Assembly (NCBI RefSeq): GCF_001548675.1
Contig: NZ_CP010834.1
Span: forward strand, 1 to 64,000
Reading direction: 5' to 3'
Origin: Methanobrevibacter sp. YE315
Lineage (GTDB): Archaea > Methanobacteriota > Methanobacteria > Methanobacteriales > Methanobacteriaceae
DNA: 64,000 nt
The notes under the pieces are model-generated. The model searched no databases and had not been told where the DNA came from. It saw nothing but the letters and a program-made list of their open reading frames with translations. The first letter of the stretch is position 1; every line of letters starts with the position of its first letter. Below are positions 53,960-63,288 of the stretch, piece after piece. A program made the translations under genes and the position numbers.

Positions 53960-54457
53960 ATGTCTGATAAGAAAACCGGAATTTTACTTTTAAGCCACGG
54001 TTCCAGATTGGATGATGGTGAGGAAGTAATTAAAGCTTATAAAGAAATGTATTTAGAAGAATTCCCAGATGCTATTGTAGAATATGGTTTTATGGAAATT
54101 AGAAAGCCAGGTATCCAGGAAACCATTAAAACTTTAACAGAACAAGGGGATTTGGAAAAGATAATCGTTGTACCTGTATTTGTCGCACATGGATTACATA
54201 CCAAAAGGGACATTCCAGGATTGCTTGGAATTGAAAGTGATTTTGATGAGGAAGAAGTATCAGGTCATCATCACCACCATCATGACCACGATGACCATGA
54301 CGATCATGAACACCATCACGGGCATCATCATCACCACCATCATGACCACGATGAAGAGCCGGTTGAATTTGACGGTGAAATCATTTTGACCGACCCTCTT
54401 GGAATTGACAGGCGTATGTATGAAATCATTAAAGACAGAGTTTCAGAATATTTATAG
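53960..54457 (+). CDS. cfbA: Single-domain CbiX/CfbA sirohydrochlorin chelatase with His-rich loop
   Basis: The 165-residue protein is one CbiX-type domain (ILLLSHGSRLDDGEE, YGFMEIRKPGI, PVFVAHGLHTKRDIPGLLG) with an insertion of about 30 residues at 104-133 that is almost entirely His and Asp/Glu. Small CbiX proteins of methanogens, now called CfbA, insert Ni2+ for coenzyme F430 and can also insert Co2+. The His-rich loop probably buffers or delivers metal. It is a paralogue of the C-terminal half of the upstream two-domain protein. Which one serves F430 and which cobamides cannot be told from the sequence. Confidence 0.85.
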   Translation: MSDKKTGILLLSHGSRLDDGEEVIKAYKEMYLEEFPDAIVEYGFMEIRKPGIQETIKTLTEQGDLEKIIVVPVFVAHGLHTKRDIPGLLGIESDFDEEEVSGHHHHHHDHDDHDDHEHHHGHHHHHHHDHDEEPVEFDGEIILTDPLGIDRRMYEIIKDRVSEYL

Positions 54458-54475
54458 TTCTGAAACATTTTTTTT
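54441..54475 (+). terminator. Intrinsic-type terminator hairpin with T run after the CfbA-like gene
   Basis: TTTCAGAA (54441-54448) pairs perfectly with TTCTGAAA (54458-54465), with the stop codon in the loop, followed by CATTTTTTTTAC. The form resembles a bacterial intrinsic terminator, and the T run alone would suffice in archaea. Confidence 0.7.
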
Positions 54476-54536
54476 ACTTTTTTTGCCAACAGGCATTTCT
54501 TAAAATTTATTTATTTCAAAATTTATACTATTATTC

Positions 54537-55463
54537 ATGACCCTCAAAGTCTCAGATATTGGTGAAAAGGAATTAGTTAGATATATTATTTCTAATTCAA
54601 GTGAAATTACTCCGGATGATACTGCAGTTACTCCTTTTTTTGACTCTAATTTGATTTCAACATGCGACATGCTGATTCAATCCAGGCATTTTCCCCAAAA
54701 CATGTCCTTTTTTGACATGGGATTCAAATCGGTCACAGTTAATGTAAGCGATCTTTCTGCAATGGGAGCCACTCCTTTTGGTTTTTTATTGTCAATAGCT
54801 ATTCCAAAAGATTTGGAACTGGATAGCTTTAAAGAGATTATAGAAGGGGTATTGAGTGCCTGTGATTACTATTCCATTCCGCTAATCGGGGGAGATACCA
54901 ACGAAGCGTCTGAAATCATAATTTCCGGAACAGCTTTGGGCTTATGCGATGAGCCATTGATGAAAGATACCTATTCACTGGGCGATTTGGTAGCCGTTAC
55001 AGGGGATTTGGGTCTTGCCGCATTAGGATTTAATTTGGATGTTATGGATAATATTTATGTTAAAAAGGCATTAAAGCCGATAGCTAAACTTAAGGAAGGG
55101 ATTTTAATTAAGGAGGCTGGAGCCACATCTGCCACAGATATTAGCGATGGCCTTGCCAGCGAACTTTATGAAATAAAAAAAGACGGTTTCGGCTTCATGA
55201 TTTATGAAGAGCTTTTGGAAATTTCCGACGAGTATAAAAAATTGGCTAAGGAATTGAATCTTGATTATCTTGATTTGGTGATGCATGTTGGAGAGGATTT
55301 TGAGCTGGTTTTCACGATTTCAAAGGAAAATCTGAAAAAATTATCAATTGATTATAAAGTAATTGGTGAAGTGACAGATTCTGATGTTATTGAGCTGACA
55401 TTGGATAACGGATATGTTGAAAGGATAAGGAATAAGGGTTATGAGCACTATGTTAGTGAATAG
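54537..55463 (+). CDS. thiL: Thiamine-monophosphate kinase
   Basis: The 308-residue kinase converts thiamine phosphate to thiamine diphosphate. It belongs to the PurM/ThiL fold: ITPDDTAV (acidic metal site), VNVSDLSAMGATP, LIGGDTNEA, VAVTGDLGLAALGF, ATDISDGLASEL and MHVGEDFELVF. The start at 54537 directly precedes the conserved SDIGEKELV. The end overlaps the amrS frame by 23 bases, pointing to translational coupling. Confidence 0.88.
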   Translation: MTLKVSDIGEKELVRYIISNSSEITPDDTAVTPFFDSNLISTCDMLIQSRHFPQNMSFFDMGFKSVTVNVSDLSAMGATPFGFLLSIAIPKDLELDSFKEIIEGVLSACDYYSIPLIGGDTNEASEIIISGTALGLCDEPLMKDTYSLGDLVAVTGDLGLAALGFNLDVMDNIYVKKALKPIAKLKEGILIKEAGATSATDISDGLASELYEIKKDGFGFMIYEELLEISDEYKKLAKELNLDYLDLVMHVGEDFELVFTISKENLKKLSIDYKVIGEVTDSDVIELTLDNGYVERIRNKGYEHYVSE

Positions 55464-56322
55464 CAATCTTTACAAGAAAAGCTCCAAGTCTCGAAAAGTC
55501 CGCTGTGAGATTTGTGCAAACTATTGTAAAATAGCTGATGGTCATTTTGGAGTTTGCAGACAGCATAAGAATGTTAATGGGGAATTGTTTGATGAAAGTT
55601 ATGGTATCGTTTCATCGTTAAGTCCCGATCCAATTGAAAAAAAGCCTCTTCATCATTTTTTACCATCCACGTTCACTTACTCAATCGGCGGTTTTGGCTG
55701 TAACATGACATGTTTGCATTGTCAGAACTATATGATTTCACATGAATATGATAAATATTCCAGGGGCATTAAAATAACTCCAGAGGCGATTGTGGAAAAT
55801 GCTTTGAATTACAATTGTGCATCAATTGCTTGGACCTATAATGAACCTACGATACACTTACCATTCAACAAGAAAACTTCCTTGCTTGCCAGGAAAAAAA
55901 ATTTGAAAGTCATATATGTTACCAACGGATATTTTTCCCAAAAGTCAGTTGAGGAAATACTGACATTCGTCGACGCATTCAACATTGACCTGAAATCCAT
56001 GTCACCGGATTTTTATAAGAAGGTGTGCGGCGCAGATTTGGACGTTGTTTTGGACAACATCAGAAGGGTTTATATGGAAGGCAAACATTTGGAGCTCACA
56101 AACCTTATTATCAATGACTATAATGATTCAATATCTGAAATTACACAATTATGCGATTTTGTGGTTAATGAACTGGACAATGATGTACCTTTGCACTTTT
56201 CAAGGGCTTTTCCATATTACAAAATGAATGATATTGAGCCGACAAGGCCAGATATTTTATATAAGGCCCGTGAAATAGCCATTGAAAAAGGAATTAGGAA
56301 TGTTCATTTGGGAAATATTTAA
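55441..56322 (+). CDS. amrS: AmmeMemoRadiSam system radical SAM enzyme
   Basis: The 293-residue protein is a pyruvate formate-lyase-activating-type radical SAM enzyme. It has an N-terminal extra Cys set (CEICANYCKI and CRQH) and the cluster motif CNMTCLHC (CX3CX2C, about 84-91), followed by WTYNEPTIH, VTNGYFSQ and NIDLKSM. This matches AmrS, usually found with the AMMECR1 and Memo-like genes, neither of which is in the window. The modification performed is unknown. ATGs at 55441 and 55450 are both possible and both overlap the end of thiL. Confidence 0.85.
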   Translation: MSTMLVNSNLYKKSSKSRKVRCEICANYCKIADGHFGVCRQHKNVNGELFDESYGIVSSLSPDPIEKKPLHHFLPSTFTYSIGGFGCNMTCLHCQNYMISHEYDKYSRGIKITPEAIVENALNYNCASIAWTYNEPTIHLPFNKKTSLLARKKNLKVIYVTNGYFSQKSVEEILTFVDAFNIDLKSMSPDFYKKVCGADLDVVLDNIRRVYMEGKHLELTNLIINDYNDSISEITQLCDFVVNELDNDVPLHFSRAFPYYKMNDIEPTRPDILYKAREIAIEKGIRNVHLGNI

Positions 56323-56354
56323 AAAAGTTTAACTGGTCATTGGAGATGGATTTT

Positions 56355-56882
56355 ATGGAAATTATTGTATATGGTTCCCAATATGGAACAACAGAAGAAT
56401 ATGCCCATGAATTATCTGAAAAAACAGGAATAAAAGCAGAAAAATACTCAGATATTAAAGATATAAACAAGTATGATACAATTATTTATCTTGGAGCATT
56501 ATATGCAGGAAGCGTTTTGGGCATGAAGAAGACATTGAGTAAGATTTCAGATGCCACCAATAAGAAAATAATTGTTGCAACAGTGGGACTTGCAGACCCC
56601 AACGATAAAGAGAATAGGGACACAATAAGGCAAAGAATTGAAAAGCAATTGCCGGATGACATTTACAATCAGACAAGCATCCATTGTTTGAGGGGTGGAA
56701 TAGATTATTCTAAACTTAACTTTAAGCATAAAACAATGATGGGTTTTGTTTATAGAAGAGCAAAGAAATTAAAAGAAGATAAAAAAAATGCTGAAGTAAA
56801 GGCTATAATTGAAACATACGATAAAAAAGTCAGTTTCATCGATTTTGATTCTTTGAATCCGATAATCGATGAAATTAAATGA
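56355..56882 (+). CDS. Flavodoxin-domain protein, HemG-like
   Basis: The 175-residue protein starts EIIVYGSQYGTTEEYAHELS, a flavodoxin FMN-phosphate loop (SQYGTTEE), followed by the DTIIYLGALYAGSVLGM and ATVGLADPND segments. The fold is like flavodoxins and menaquinone-dependent protoporphyrinogen oxidase HemG. Methanogens make no protoporphyrin haem by that route, so a general electron carrier or flavin reductase is likelier. The frame runs back to TTG at 56340, but the ATG at 56355 precedes the conserved strand and has GGAG nine bases upstream. Confidence 0.75.
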   Translation: MEIIVYGSQYGTTEEYAHELSEKTGIKAEKYSDIKDINKYDTIIYLGALYAGSVLGMKKTLSKISDATNKKIIVATVGLADPNDKENRDTIRQRIEKQLPDDIYNQTSIHCLRGGIDYSKLNFKHKTMMGFVYRRAKKLKEDKKNAEVKAIIETYDKKVSFIDFDSLNPIIDEIK

Positions 56883-56883
56883 A

Positions 56884-56909
56884 AGTTAGCTTATTCACCG
56901 AAGCTAACT
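56884..56909. terminator. Hairpin between convergent flavodoxin and ubiD genes
   Basis: AGTTAGCTT (56884-56892) pairs perfectly with AAGCTAACT (56901-56909) around an 8-base loop that includes the end of ubiD. It lies between two convergent genes and may terminate both. Confidence 0.5.
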
Positions 56910-58147
56910 CTTTCGAATTTTTCCAATGTTTTTAAAGATTTGGTAGCATCTACACCTATTTTAGTTGTTGTTCCATCACTTTCAGCTACCGGATCAAGTG
57001 AAGAACCTCTGACATTTGGGACAATCATAATGTCTCTGTCACCTTTAACACGTGTAGAAATTGCATACTCAACGTCTTCAGCGTCAAAAACATTCACGTC
57101 AGTATCTACAACAACGCAATGCTTAAGTGAAGGGTGCGCTGACAATGCAGCCATTATTGCGTTTTTACCGTCACCTTCAGTCTGCTTGTTGATGGAAATA
57201 ACTGAATGCAACCAGCAACAGCCTCCTTCAGTCAAGACGACATTTTCAACTGTAGGAACTGCATTTTTCACGGATTTGAATATTCTTGGTTCCTGAGGTA
57301 GTCCTTGCAATAACTTATGTTCAAATCCGGCTGGAATGATTGCATGATAAGCAGGATTGTCCTTTTTAATATGCATTTTTGTTAAATTGATGATTGGCTG
57401 GTCTCTGATAATGTCGTAGGTATCAGTCAAATCTACGAATGGCCCTTCAGCGATTGTTTCTGTAACTGAAATTTTTCCTTCCAATATGATATCCGCTTGT
57501 GGAACTTCAAGTTCCCCACATTTAATTAGTTCCAAATCACCGTCTTTGAATGCATTTGCAACATCCATTTCGTTATAGTCAATTGGTATTGAAGTGGTAC
57601 TTGCAAGCAAAATCGCCGGATCCATACCTATAGCTATTGCAATTTCAAGGTCTTCACCTTTTTCCTGCGCGTTTTGGAAGTAAGTATAGAGGTTTCTTGG
57701 AACGATTCTTATGACAAGCCTTTTGTTGTCCAGCACCATCATCCTATGAATTGAAGCGTTTTGGATTCCGGTTATAGGGTCGCGGGCAAAAACAACTCCC
57801 GCTGTGATATAAGCTCCGCCATCTCTTTTATAGTGAGTCAATATAGGTATTTTACCCAAATCAATGTTTAATGTGTCATATTCACTGAAATCTGTGAATT
57901 TATCCACTTTCATAGGGTTTTCCATAGCATCAATAATTTTTTGTGTAATTTCGGATACTTCACAATTGATTGATTTGGCTATTTTTTCCCTTGTGTTGCA
58001 GATTCCGGACACGACCGGCATATCAAATCCTTTAACGTTTTTAATAATGACCGTGTCTTTAGGATATTCTCTTAAAACTTTTGATACTTCAAATTCACAA
58101 GAAAGCTCGTCTTCAATTTCAATTACTTTTTTATCGTTAAGGTTCAT
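56891..58147 (-). CDS. ubiD: UbiD family decarboxylase, probably anhydromevalonate phosphate decarboxylase
   Basis: The 418-residue protein is a prFMN-dependent UbiD-type decarboxylase: [55 protein letters not shown] (with the catalytic Glu region), and [15 protein letters not shown]. In archaea with the modified mevalonate pathway a UbiD homologue removes CO2 from trans-anhydromevalonate phosphate to give isopentenyl phosphate. That assignment is likely for a methanogen UbiD of this length but not proven here. UbiX, which makes prFMN, is not in the window. It lies seven bases after purE. Confidence 0.78.
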   Translation of the reverse strand: MNLNDKKVIEIEDELSCEFEVSKVLREYPKDTVIIKNVKGFDMPVVSGICNTREKIAKSINCEVSEITQKIIDAMENPMKVDKFTDFSEYDTLNIDLGKIPILTHYKRDGGAYITAGVVFARDPITGIQNASIHRMMVLDNKRLVIRIVPRNLYTYFQNAQEKGEDLEIAIAIGMDPAILLASTTSIPIDYNEMDVANAFKDGDLELIKCGELEVPQADIILEGKISVTETIAEGPFVDLTDTYDIIRDQPIINLTKMHIKKDNPAYHAIIPAGFEHKLLQGLPQEPRIFKSVKNAVPTVENVVLTEGGCCWLHSVISINKQTEGDGKNAIMAALSAHPSLKHCVVVDTDVNVFDAEDVEYAISTRVKGDRDIMIVPNVRGSSLDPVAESDGTTTKIGVDATKSLKTLEKFERVSFGE

Positions 58148-58154
58148 ACTATCA

Positions 58155-59177
58155 CTATAGGTTAATTTTTTTGTCTTTTAATTTTCCAAGAAGTTCTGTG
58201 ATTGTTGGGTCATTTATAGAAAGAATTTCACCAGCAAGAACTGCAGCATTTTTACCGTTATTTATTCCAACAGTTGCAACAGGGACACCTGGCGGCATGT
58301 TAACGGTTGTAAGAATATAATCGTCACCATTTTCATTGGTACATGGAACTCCAATCACCGGCCTGTCTGTCAAGCCCACTATTCCTCCAGTGACTTGGGA
58401 TGAGTTTGAACTGACTCCAATGAATATTTTGGCGTTTGACATGGATTTAACGTAATTTGTGAATTTTTTTGTGGATCTGATTGGGCAAACAACTTTTGTG
58501 TCATGGGAAATTTTAAGCCTGTCCAATATTACTTCAATCTTTTTGGCTGTAATCACATCAGTTTGCCTTCCAACAATGATTGCAACATCCGCATCCTTGT
58601 TTTTGCAATCTGATTGTGTTTCATCATATTCTATTTCTTTTATTTCAAGATTTTTTATTCTTAAAAAGTCGTTTTGAAGATATTTTTTCTCAATATTTTG
58701 GACGATTTCTTCATTGCTGTCTTTAACCTTTTCTGCATATCCCTTTCTTAGATTAATTATTTTTTCACGCACTTCTTCATCATGGATAGCAATAAATTGG
58801 GCGGCCAATATTGCGGCATTGTCTCCCCTGTCGATTCCAACTGTAGCGATTGGTGAAGGATATGGCATTTGGGCAATTGATTGCAATGCATCAACACCGC
58901 CAGTCTTAACATCAACTGGAACGCCAATGACAGGTCTTGGTGTATATGCGGCAATGGAACCTGGCAAATGAGCGGCCAATCCCGCAATTCCAATAAAAAC
59001 TTTAATTCCGGCATCAGTACCTTGTTGAACAATTTCACGAACCAAATCAGGGGTTCTATGTGCAGATGCAATTTTTAAGCTATATGGAATTTCAAGTTTT
59101 TCCAATATATTCATACTTTTTTCTGCAATAGCAATATCTGATCCACTTCCAAGAATAATCATTATCTTTGGTGTCAT
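58155..59177 (-). CDS. purE: Tandem-domain PurE, AIR carboxylase/N5-CAIR mutase
   Basis: The 340-residue protein contains two PurE-like domains. The first (1-155) keeps the full catalytic set: [33 protein letters not shown], and [17 protein letters not shown]. The second (about 190-340) has [14 protein letters not shown], where GSxSD has become GRQTD; the AHR motif is replaced (VCPIRST), so it is probably non-catalytic. A PurE with internal duplication is known from Methanobrevibacter smithii. It acts in purine synthesis. The start at ATG 59177 has AGGGAT upstream and matches the family; the frame reaches 59198. Confidence 0.9.
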   Translation of the reverse strand: MTPKIMIILGSGSDIAIAEKSMNILEKLEIPYSLKIASAHRTPDLVREIVQQGTDAGIKVFIGIAGLAAHLPGSIAAYTPRPVIGVPVDVKTGGVDALQSIAQMPYPSPIATVGIDRGDNAAILAAQFIAIHDEEVREKIINLRKGYAEKVKDSNEEIVQNIEKKYLQNDFLRIKNLEIKEIEYDETQSDCKNKDADVAIIVGRQTDVITAKKIEVILDRLKISHDTKVVCPIRSTKKFTNYVKSMSNAKIFIGVSSNSSQVTGGIVGLTDRPVIGVPCTNENGDDYILTTVNMPPGVPVATVGINNGKNAAVLAGEILSINDPTITELLGKLKDKKINL

Positions 59178-59437
59178 TAAAAAATCCCTTCTAAACAAAT
59201 TATTTACTCACATAATAATATTGACATTTAGATATATTAAAGTATCATTGTTAAATTAATTTCATATTTTCAATGAGAATATTCAATATTTAATCATCTT
59301 AAATCAACTGGACAGATTATTTATTTTTGATTTAAAACTAATTAAATCCCATTATTTTTGGAAATTAGTTATAACTATTTATATTAGTTAATTAATAAAA
59401 CTAATTATATTTGAATTAATAAAAATGGAGATTTAGC

Positions 59438-61141
59438 GTGTATTGGTTTCTAGTAATTCTTACTTTTTTACTTGCGGGCATAAAAACTCAAAAGCCAAAA
59501 AAATATCAAAAGGTTTCAGTAATCATTCCCGCATACAACGAAGAGGATACAGTAGCTGCAGTTGTGGATGTAGTTAAAAACGTTTCCTTCGTTGATGAAA
59601 TCATTGTAGTCAATGATGGCTCATCTGACAGAACCGAGCAGGAAGCTTTAAATGCCGGAGCTATTGTAATCAATCATGAAGTAAATAAGGGAAAGGGTGA
59701 AGCTTTAAAAACAGGATATAAAGAAGCTGAATGTGATATCATCGCTTTTATTGATGCTGACATTTATAATTTAACTTCAAAAAAGGTTGAAGCGATGATT
59801 AAGCCTATTTTGGAAGGAAAAACCGATATTACAAAAACTAAATTTTCCCGTGCAAGTGGTCGTGTAACTGAACTTACTGCAAAGCCCCTGTTGAATTTCT
59901 TTTTCCCAGAAATTTCATTTGAACAGCCATTGAGCGGTCAGTTTGCGGCTAAAAAAGAAGTTTTAAAAAGAATTAATTTTGAAAGCGATTATGGTGTGGA
60001 TGTAGGTATTGTTATTGATGCTGATGTTTTGGGAATCACAATAATGGAGGTCGACATCGGTGCAATTGAACACGACATGTCCCCACTTTCAGATTTGAAT
60101 TTAATGGCAAATGAGGTTGTAAGAACTATTATAAACCGTGCTAATAAATATGGTAGGGTTGTAATGATCGATGACATCGGTTATTTTATTAGAATGTCTA
60201 TTGTTGGTTTATCATTAATCATTTTGGGATTGTTTACAATATTTTTCGTAAAATTTGTTCCGTTGGCCATTGGAGTTATCATTACCATAGTAGGTATTGT
60301 ATTGGCGATTTACTACATTATCAAAGTAGTTGTCAAATCACTTGTCATGTTTAAAAAGACTCCGCGCGGAAATCTGCTTAAGTCATTTATTAAAATTCAT
60401 TTTCCATTGATTATTTCAATTATCGTATTGCTGTTAATGATTTCAACATTCATTGGAGCGGCTCATTTTGAAAACGGTGTTTTGTCAATTGAACCTAACT
60501 CAAGAAATTTAATCATATACGCTGACAATACACCAAGAGACGATACAATTTCTGTAAGAGGACCATATACTGTTGATATAGCTATTGAAAACGAATCAGA
60601 TCAAATACGTATGCCTTCGGATGCAATGATGTCACTGGGTGTAAGAGCCAATGACACTATACAAATCGATGATGCTGTATATACAATCAATGAAACAAGA
60701 CCTGGCGAGACTGATATTTTAAGAGTACCTCTTGAGGTTAAGGATTCATTAAATATCGAAGCGGGGGATGTTATTCAAAACAGTCGTTTAAAAGAGAAAT
60801 TCGCCGGATCGTTAATCACACACTCAAATCATCTTGTTAACAATACCACAATTACAGAGATGTTTTTCATCGTATCCAAAGATACACCAGCATATAATTA
60901 TGAAATAATTGTTGATAATGCATCTATGCTCAATTCTTCAGGTATTTTCAAGTTAAACGATACATATAATGTTTTAATTGATGGACAGCAAGTTTCCACC
61001 ATTTATTTCAAAGAAAAATTATCTTCAACATTCAATCATGACAATCATGAGGTTAAGATAATATTTAAGAATACAAATTCAACTTCGATAAAGTCATTCG
61101 CCACAGAAAACCGAGGCAATTTCCTGAATATAGTGATTTAA
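59438..61141 (+). CDS. Membrane glycosyltransferase family 2 with extracellular C-terminal domain
   Basis: The 567-residue protein starts with a short hydrophobic segment, then a GT2 domain (about 25-250): VSVIIPAYNEEDTVAAV, IIVVNDGSSDRTEQ, FIDADIYN (DxD) and EQPLSGQFAAKKE, resembling glucosyl-3-phosphoglycerate or dolichol-phosphate sugar synthases. Three hydrophobic segments at about 250-345 follow, then an exported strand-rich domain of about 220 residues with many NxT sequons. It probably transfers sugar to a lipid or surface polymer. The start is GTG at 59438 with GGAG seven bases upstream. Confidence 0.8.
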   Translation: MYWFLVILTFLLAGIKTQKPKKYQKVSVIIPAYNEEDTVAAVVDVVKNVSFVDEIIVVNDGSSDRTEQEALNAGAIVINHEVNKGKGEALKTGYKEAECDIIAFIDADIYNLTSKKVEAMIKPILEGKTDITKTKFSRASGRVTELTAKPLLNFFFPEISFEQPLSGQFAAKKEVLKRINFESDYGVDVGIVIDADVLGITIMEVDIGAIEHDMSPLSDLNLMANEVVRTIINRANKYGRVVMIDDIGYFIRMSIVGLSLIILGLFTIFFVKFVPLAIGVIITIVGIVLAIYYIIKVVVKSLVMFKKTPRGNLLKSFIKIHFPLIISIIVLLLMISTFIGAAHFENGVLSIEPNSRNLIIYADNTPRDDTISVRGPYTVDIAIENESDQIRMPSDAMMSLGVRANDTIQIDDAVYTINETRPGETDILRVPLEVKDSLNIEAGDVIQNSRLKEKFAGSLITHSNHLVNNTTITEMFFIVSKDTPAYNYEIIVDNASMLNSSGIFKLNDTYNVLIDGQQVSTIYFKEKLSSTFNHDNHEVKIIFKNTNSTSIKSFATENRGNFLNIVI

Positions 61142-61318
61142 CGGGTATCATGACAAATAAATAACTTTTAAGGAATGATAATAAAAGTAATTCAAAATTC
61201 GTTTTAATCAATAGAAAAGATAAAATTAACTTTTCAAATGAAGATAGGTAAAATAATTAAAATTAGATGAAATAAATAGCGTATGTTTTTTATAAAACCA
61301 TTATTTTAATTGAAAAAC

Positions 61319-63283
61319 TTAAATTAATTTTTTATAAAGGTCATATGCTTGATTAAATTCACCTTTTACTATTAGTTCATATAAATCTAAACATTTTTTT
61401 GGCTTATCAACTTTTTTATTATGAACATAGTGGATTGCTAGTTCTCTAACTTCAATTGTGAGATTTAAAAAATCATTAAAAGATAAATTAGATTTTAATA
61501 GTTTTTCAGTTATCCAATTATTCAACGAAGACAATGCGTAATGTGTGTAATCTGGCGCATATTTTCTAAATAATTTAAAACTTTCATAATATGCATCAAT
61601 AAATGCACTTAACGTATTTTTTTCGTAGTCTAATGAACGTGAAGCGAAATCTTTATTAGTATTATGCCTATAAGAAAATACAATAGATGGTGTATTAATT
61701 AATAAAATGCCAGATGCATGGAATAATGTTTCCTGATTAAATACTAAATCTTCCCCTGCTTTGATATGTTTATATTGTAACTTGTTTTTAAGCAGAAATT
61801 TTTTTCTAAAGGTTGTTGTTCCAGTTGAAGGAGCTATTCTAAATATATCTATTAGTTCATCGTATTTGTTAATTAATTTCTTATTTCCTTTAATTTTTAA
61901 ATAATCCCATCCTGTTCCATTTAAATCTTCTGAATCTATATAATTTGTTATTAGCATATCAATATTTTCGTTTTCCATGTTGTTGTAGGCTATTTCGCAT
62001 ATATCATTCACGTAATAGTCATCATGGTCTAGAAATGTTATGTATTCTGTTGTTGCAGCTTTTATTCCAGCATTTCTTGCAGCTCCTGCTCCTAAATGGA
62101 AATCGAGAAATATTGTTTTGATGTTATTATATTTTTCAGCATAATTTTTTATTAAATCTATCGATGGTTGGTGTGTTGACGCATCATCTACTAGTATAAC
62201 TTCAATGTTTTCGAATCCGATAGTTTGTTTTTTCAAAGAAGTTATGCAGCGATCAATATAAAAGAATTCACAGTTATATACTGGAATAATAACAGAAATT
62301 AGATAATTAGATACATCAGGATAAACAACATCATCTCTAAACTTTATTGAATTTCTGTAAAGATCTTCATTTTGATTAATAAGAACATCAAGATTATTTA
62401 ATTTTGTTAAATTATGAAAATCAAATTTTGATGAATTATAAATATCAATTAATAATCTAGTATTTGTCCTTCTAGGGCGTTCTTTATCGTGGTATAAGTG
62501 ATATAAAGGATTATTTAGTCTAATAATATTATAATCGGAAAAAGTAATGCGTAAACAAAAGTCATTATCTTCACCACCCCATCCTGTATAGGCAGTGTTA
62601 TAACCTCCAATATTAAAAAATGATGATTTTCTGCAAAAAAAGAATCCTCCATCAGCATTTATTCTAGTTTCTACTTCTGAATCTACACTATCAAAATCAA
62701 CATTAGTATAATCTACATAACCATAAATTTGTTTAACCATTCTATTAAAAGGATAAAGAAAATCAAAAAAGGAGGCAATGAGAGATAGAGATTCATTAAA
62801 AATGTCTTTTGGAATTAATACGTCACTATCTGAAATAGCAATATATTCTGTATTACAATTTTTTACTCCTTCATTAATTGCAATTGATTTACAGAATAAT
62901 TCACTTGATTCTGTAAATACCAGTTTAATATCTTCAAAAGTATTTGGATCTTCTTTAATAAATTTTTCTACTTTAGAATAGTCATCCTCTTCTGAAATGA
63001 TAATGTGTTTAACCCCTATAAATTTTAAATAATTCACTACTGTTTTTAAATTTTTATTTCTTTTTTCATCATCAGCTGCACGAAATGGTATTACTACTGT
63101 TAATTCATCATAGTTTGGTGGTTTAATTATAGGATTTTCTGAAATAAATCTCTTTTTGGATTCGTTTTCTTTAGATATATTATCTAAAAATATATATCTT
63201 GCAAATAAAGGATTTTTATTAATGTTTTCTTTATAATAACTTGGTTTATTGAATGATTTATTTGTCACGTAATTTTTATTCAT
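61319..63283 (-). CDS. Two-domain glycosyltransferase (GT2-GT2), surface polysaccharide type
   Basis: The 654-residue protein has two GT2 modules. The first (about 60-290) has TVVIPFRAADDEKRNK, AISDSDVLIPKDIF and GGYNTAYTGWGGEDNDFCLRI, the latter as in chondroitin-synthase-like C-terminal GT domains. The second (about 330-470) has ISVIIPVYNCEFF, ILVDDASTHQPS, GAGAARNAGI and FLDHDDYYV. The remainder is helical. The double-GT plan recalls polymerases that add two alternating sugars. ATG at 63283 (AAAGTGAT upstream) is preferred to the GTG at 63292 that overlaps the previous stop. Codon use is even more AT-rich than the neighbourhood. Confidence 0.82.
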   Translation of the reverse strand: MNKNYVTNKSFNKPSYYKENINKNPLFARYIFLDNISKENESKKRFISENPIIKPPNYDELTVVIPFRAADDEKRNKNLKTVVNYLKFIGVKHIIISEEDDYSKVEKFIKEDPNTFEDIKLVFTESSELFCKSIAINEGVKNCNTEYIAISDSDVLIPKDIFNESLSLIASFFDFLYPFNRMVKQIYGYVDYTNVDFDSVDSEVETRINADGGFFFCRKSSFFNIGGYNTAYTGWGGEDNDFCLRITFSDYNIIRLNNPLYHLYHDKERPRRTNTRLLIDIYNSSKFDFHNLTKLNNLDVLINQNEDLYRNSIKFRDDVVYPDVSNYLISVIIPVYNCEFFYIDRCITSLKKQTIGFENIEVILVDDASTHQPSIDLIKNYAEKYNNIKTIFLDFHLGAGAARNAGIKAATTEYITFLDHDDYYVNDICEIAYNNMENENIDMLITNYIDSEDLNGTGWDYLKIKGNKKLINKYDELIDIFRIAPSTGTTTFRKKFLLKNKLQYKHIKAGEDLVFNQETLFHASGILLINTPSIVFSYRHNTNKDFASRSLDYEKNTLSAFIDAYYESFKLFRKYAPDYTHYALSSLNNWITEKLLKSNLSFNDFLNLTIEVRELAIHYVHNKKVDKPKKCLDLYELIVKGEFNQAYDLYKKLI

Positions 63284-63288
63284 TAATA

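Noticed and set aside
54168-54389. Alternative frame through the His-rich part of the CfbA-like gene
   Set aside because: It is a by-product of the CAT/CAC-rich repeat; the chelatase frame is clearly the coding one.
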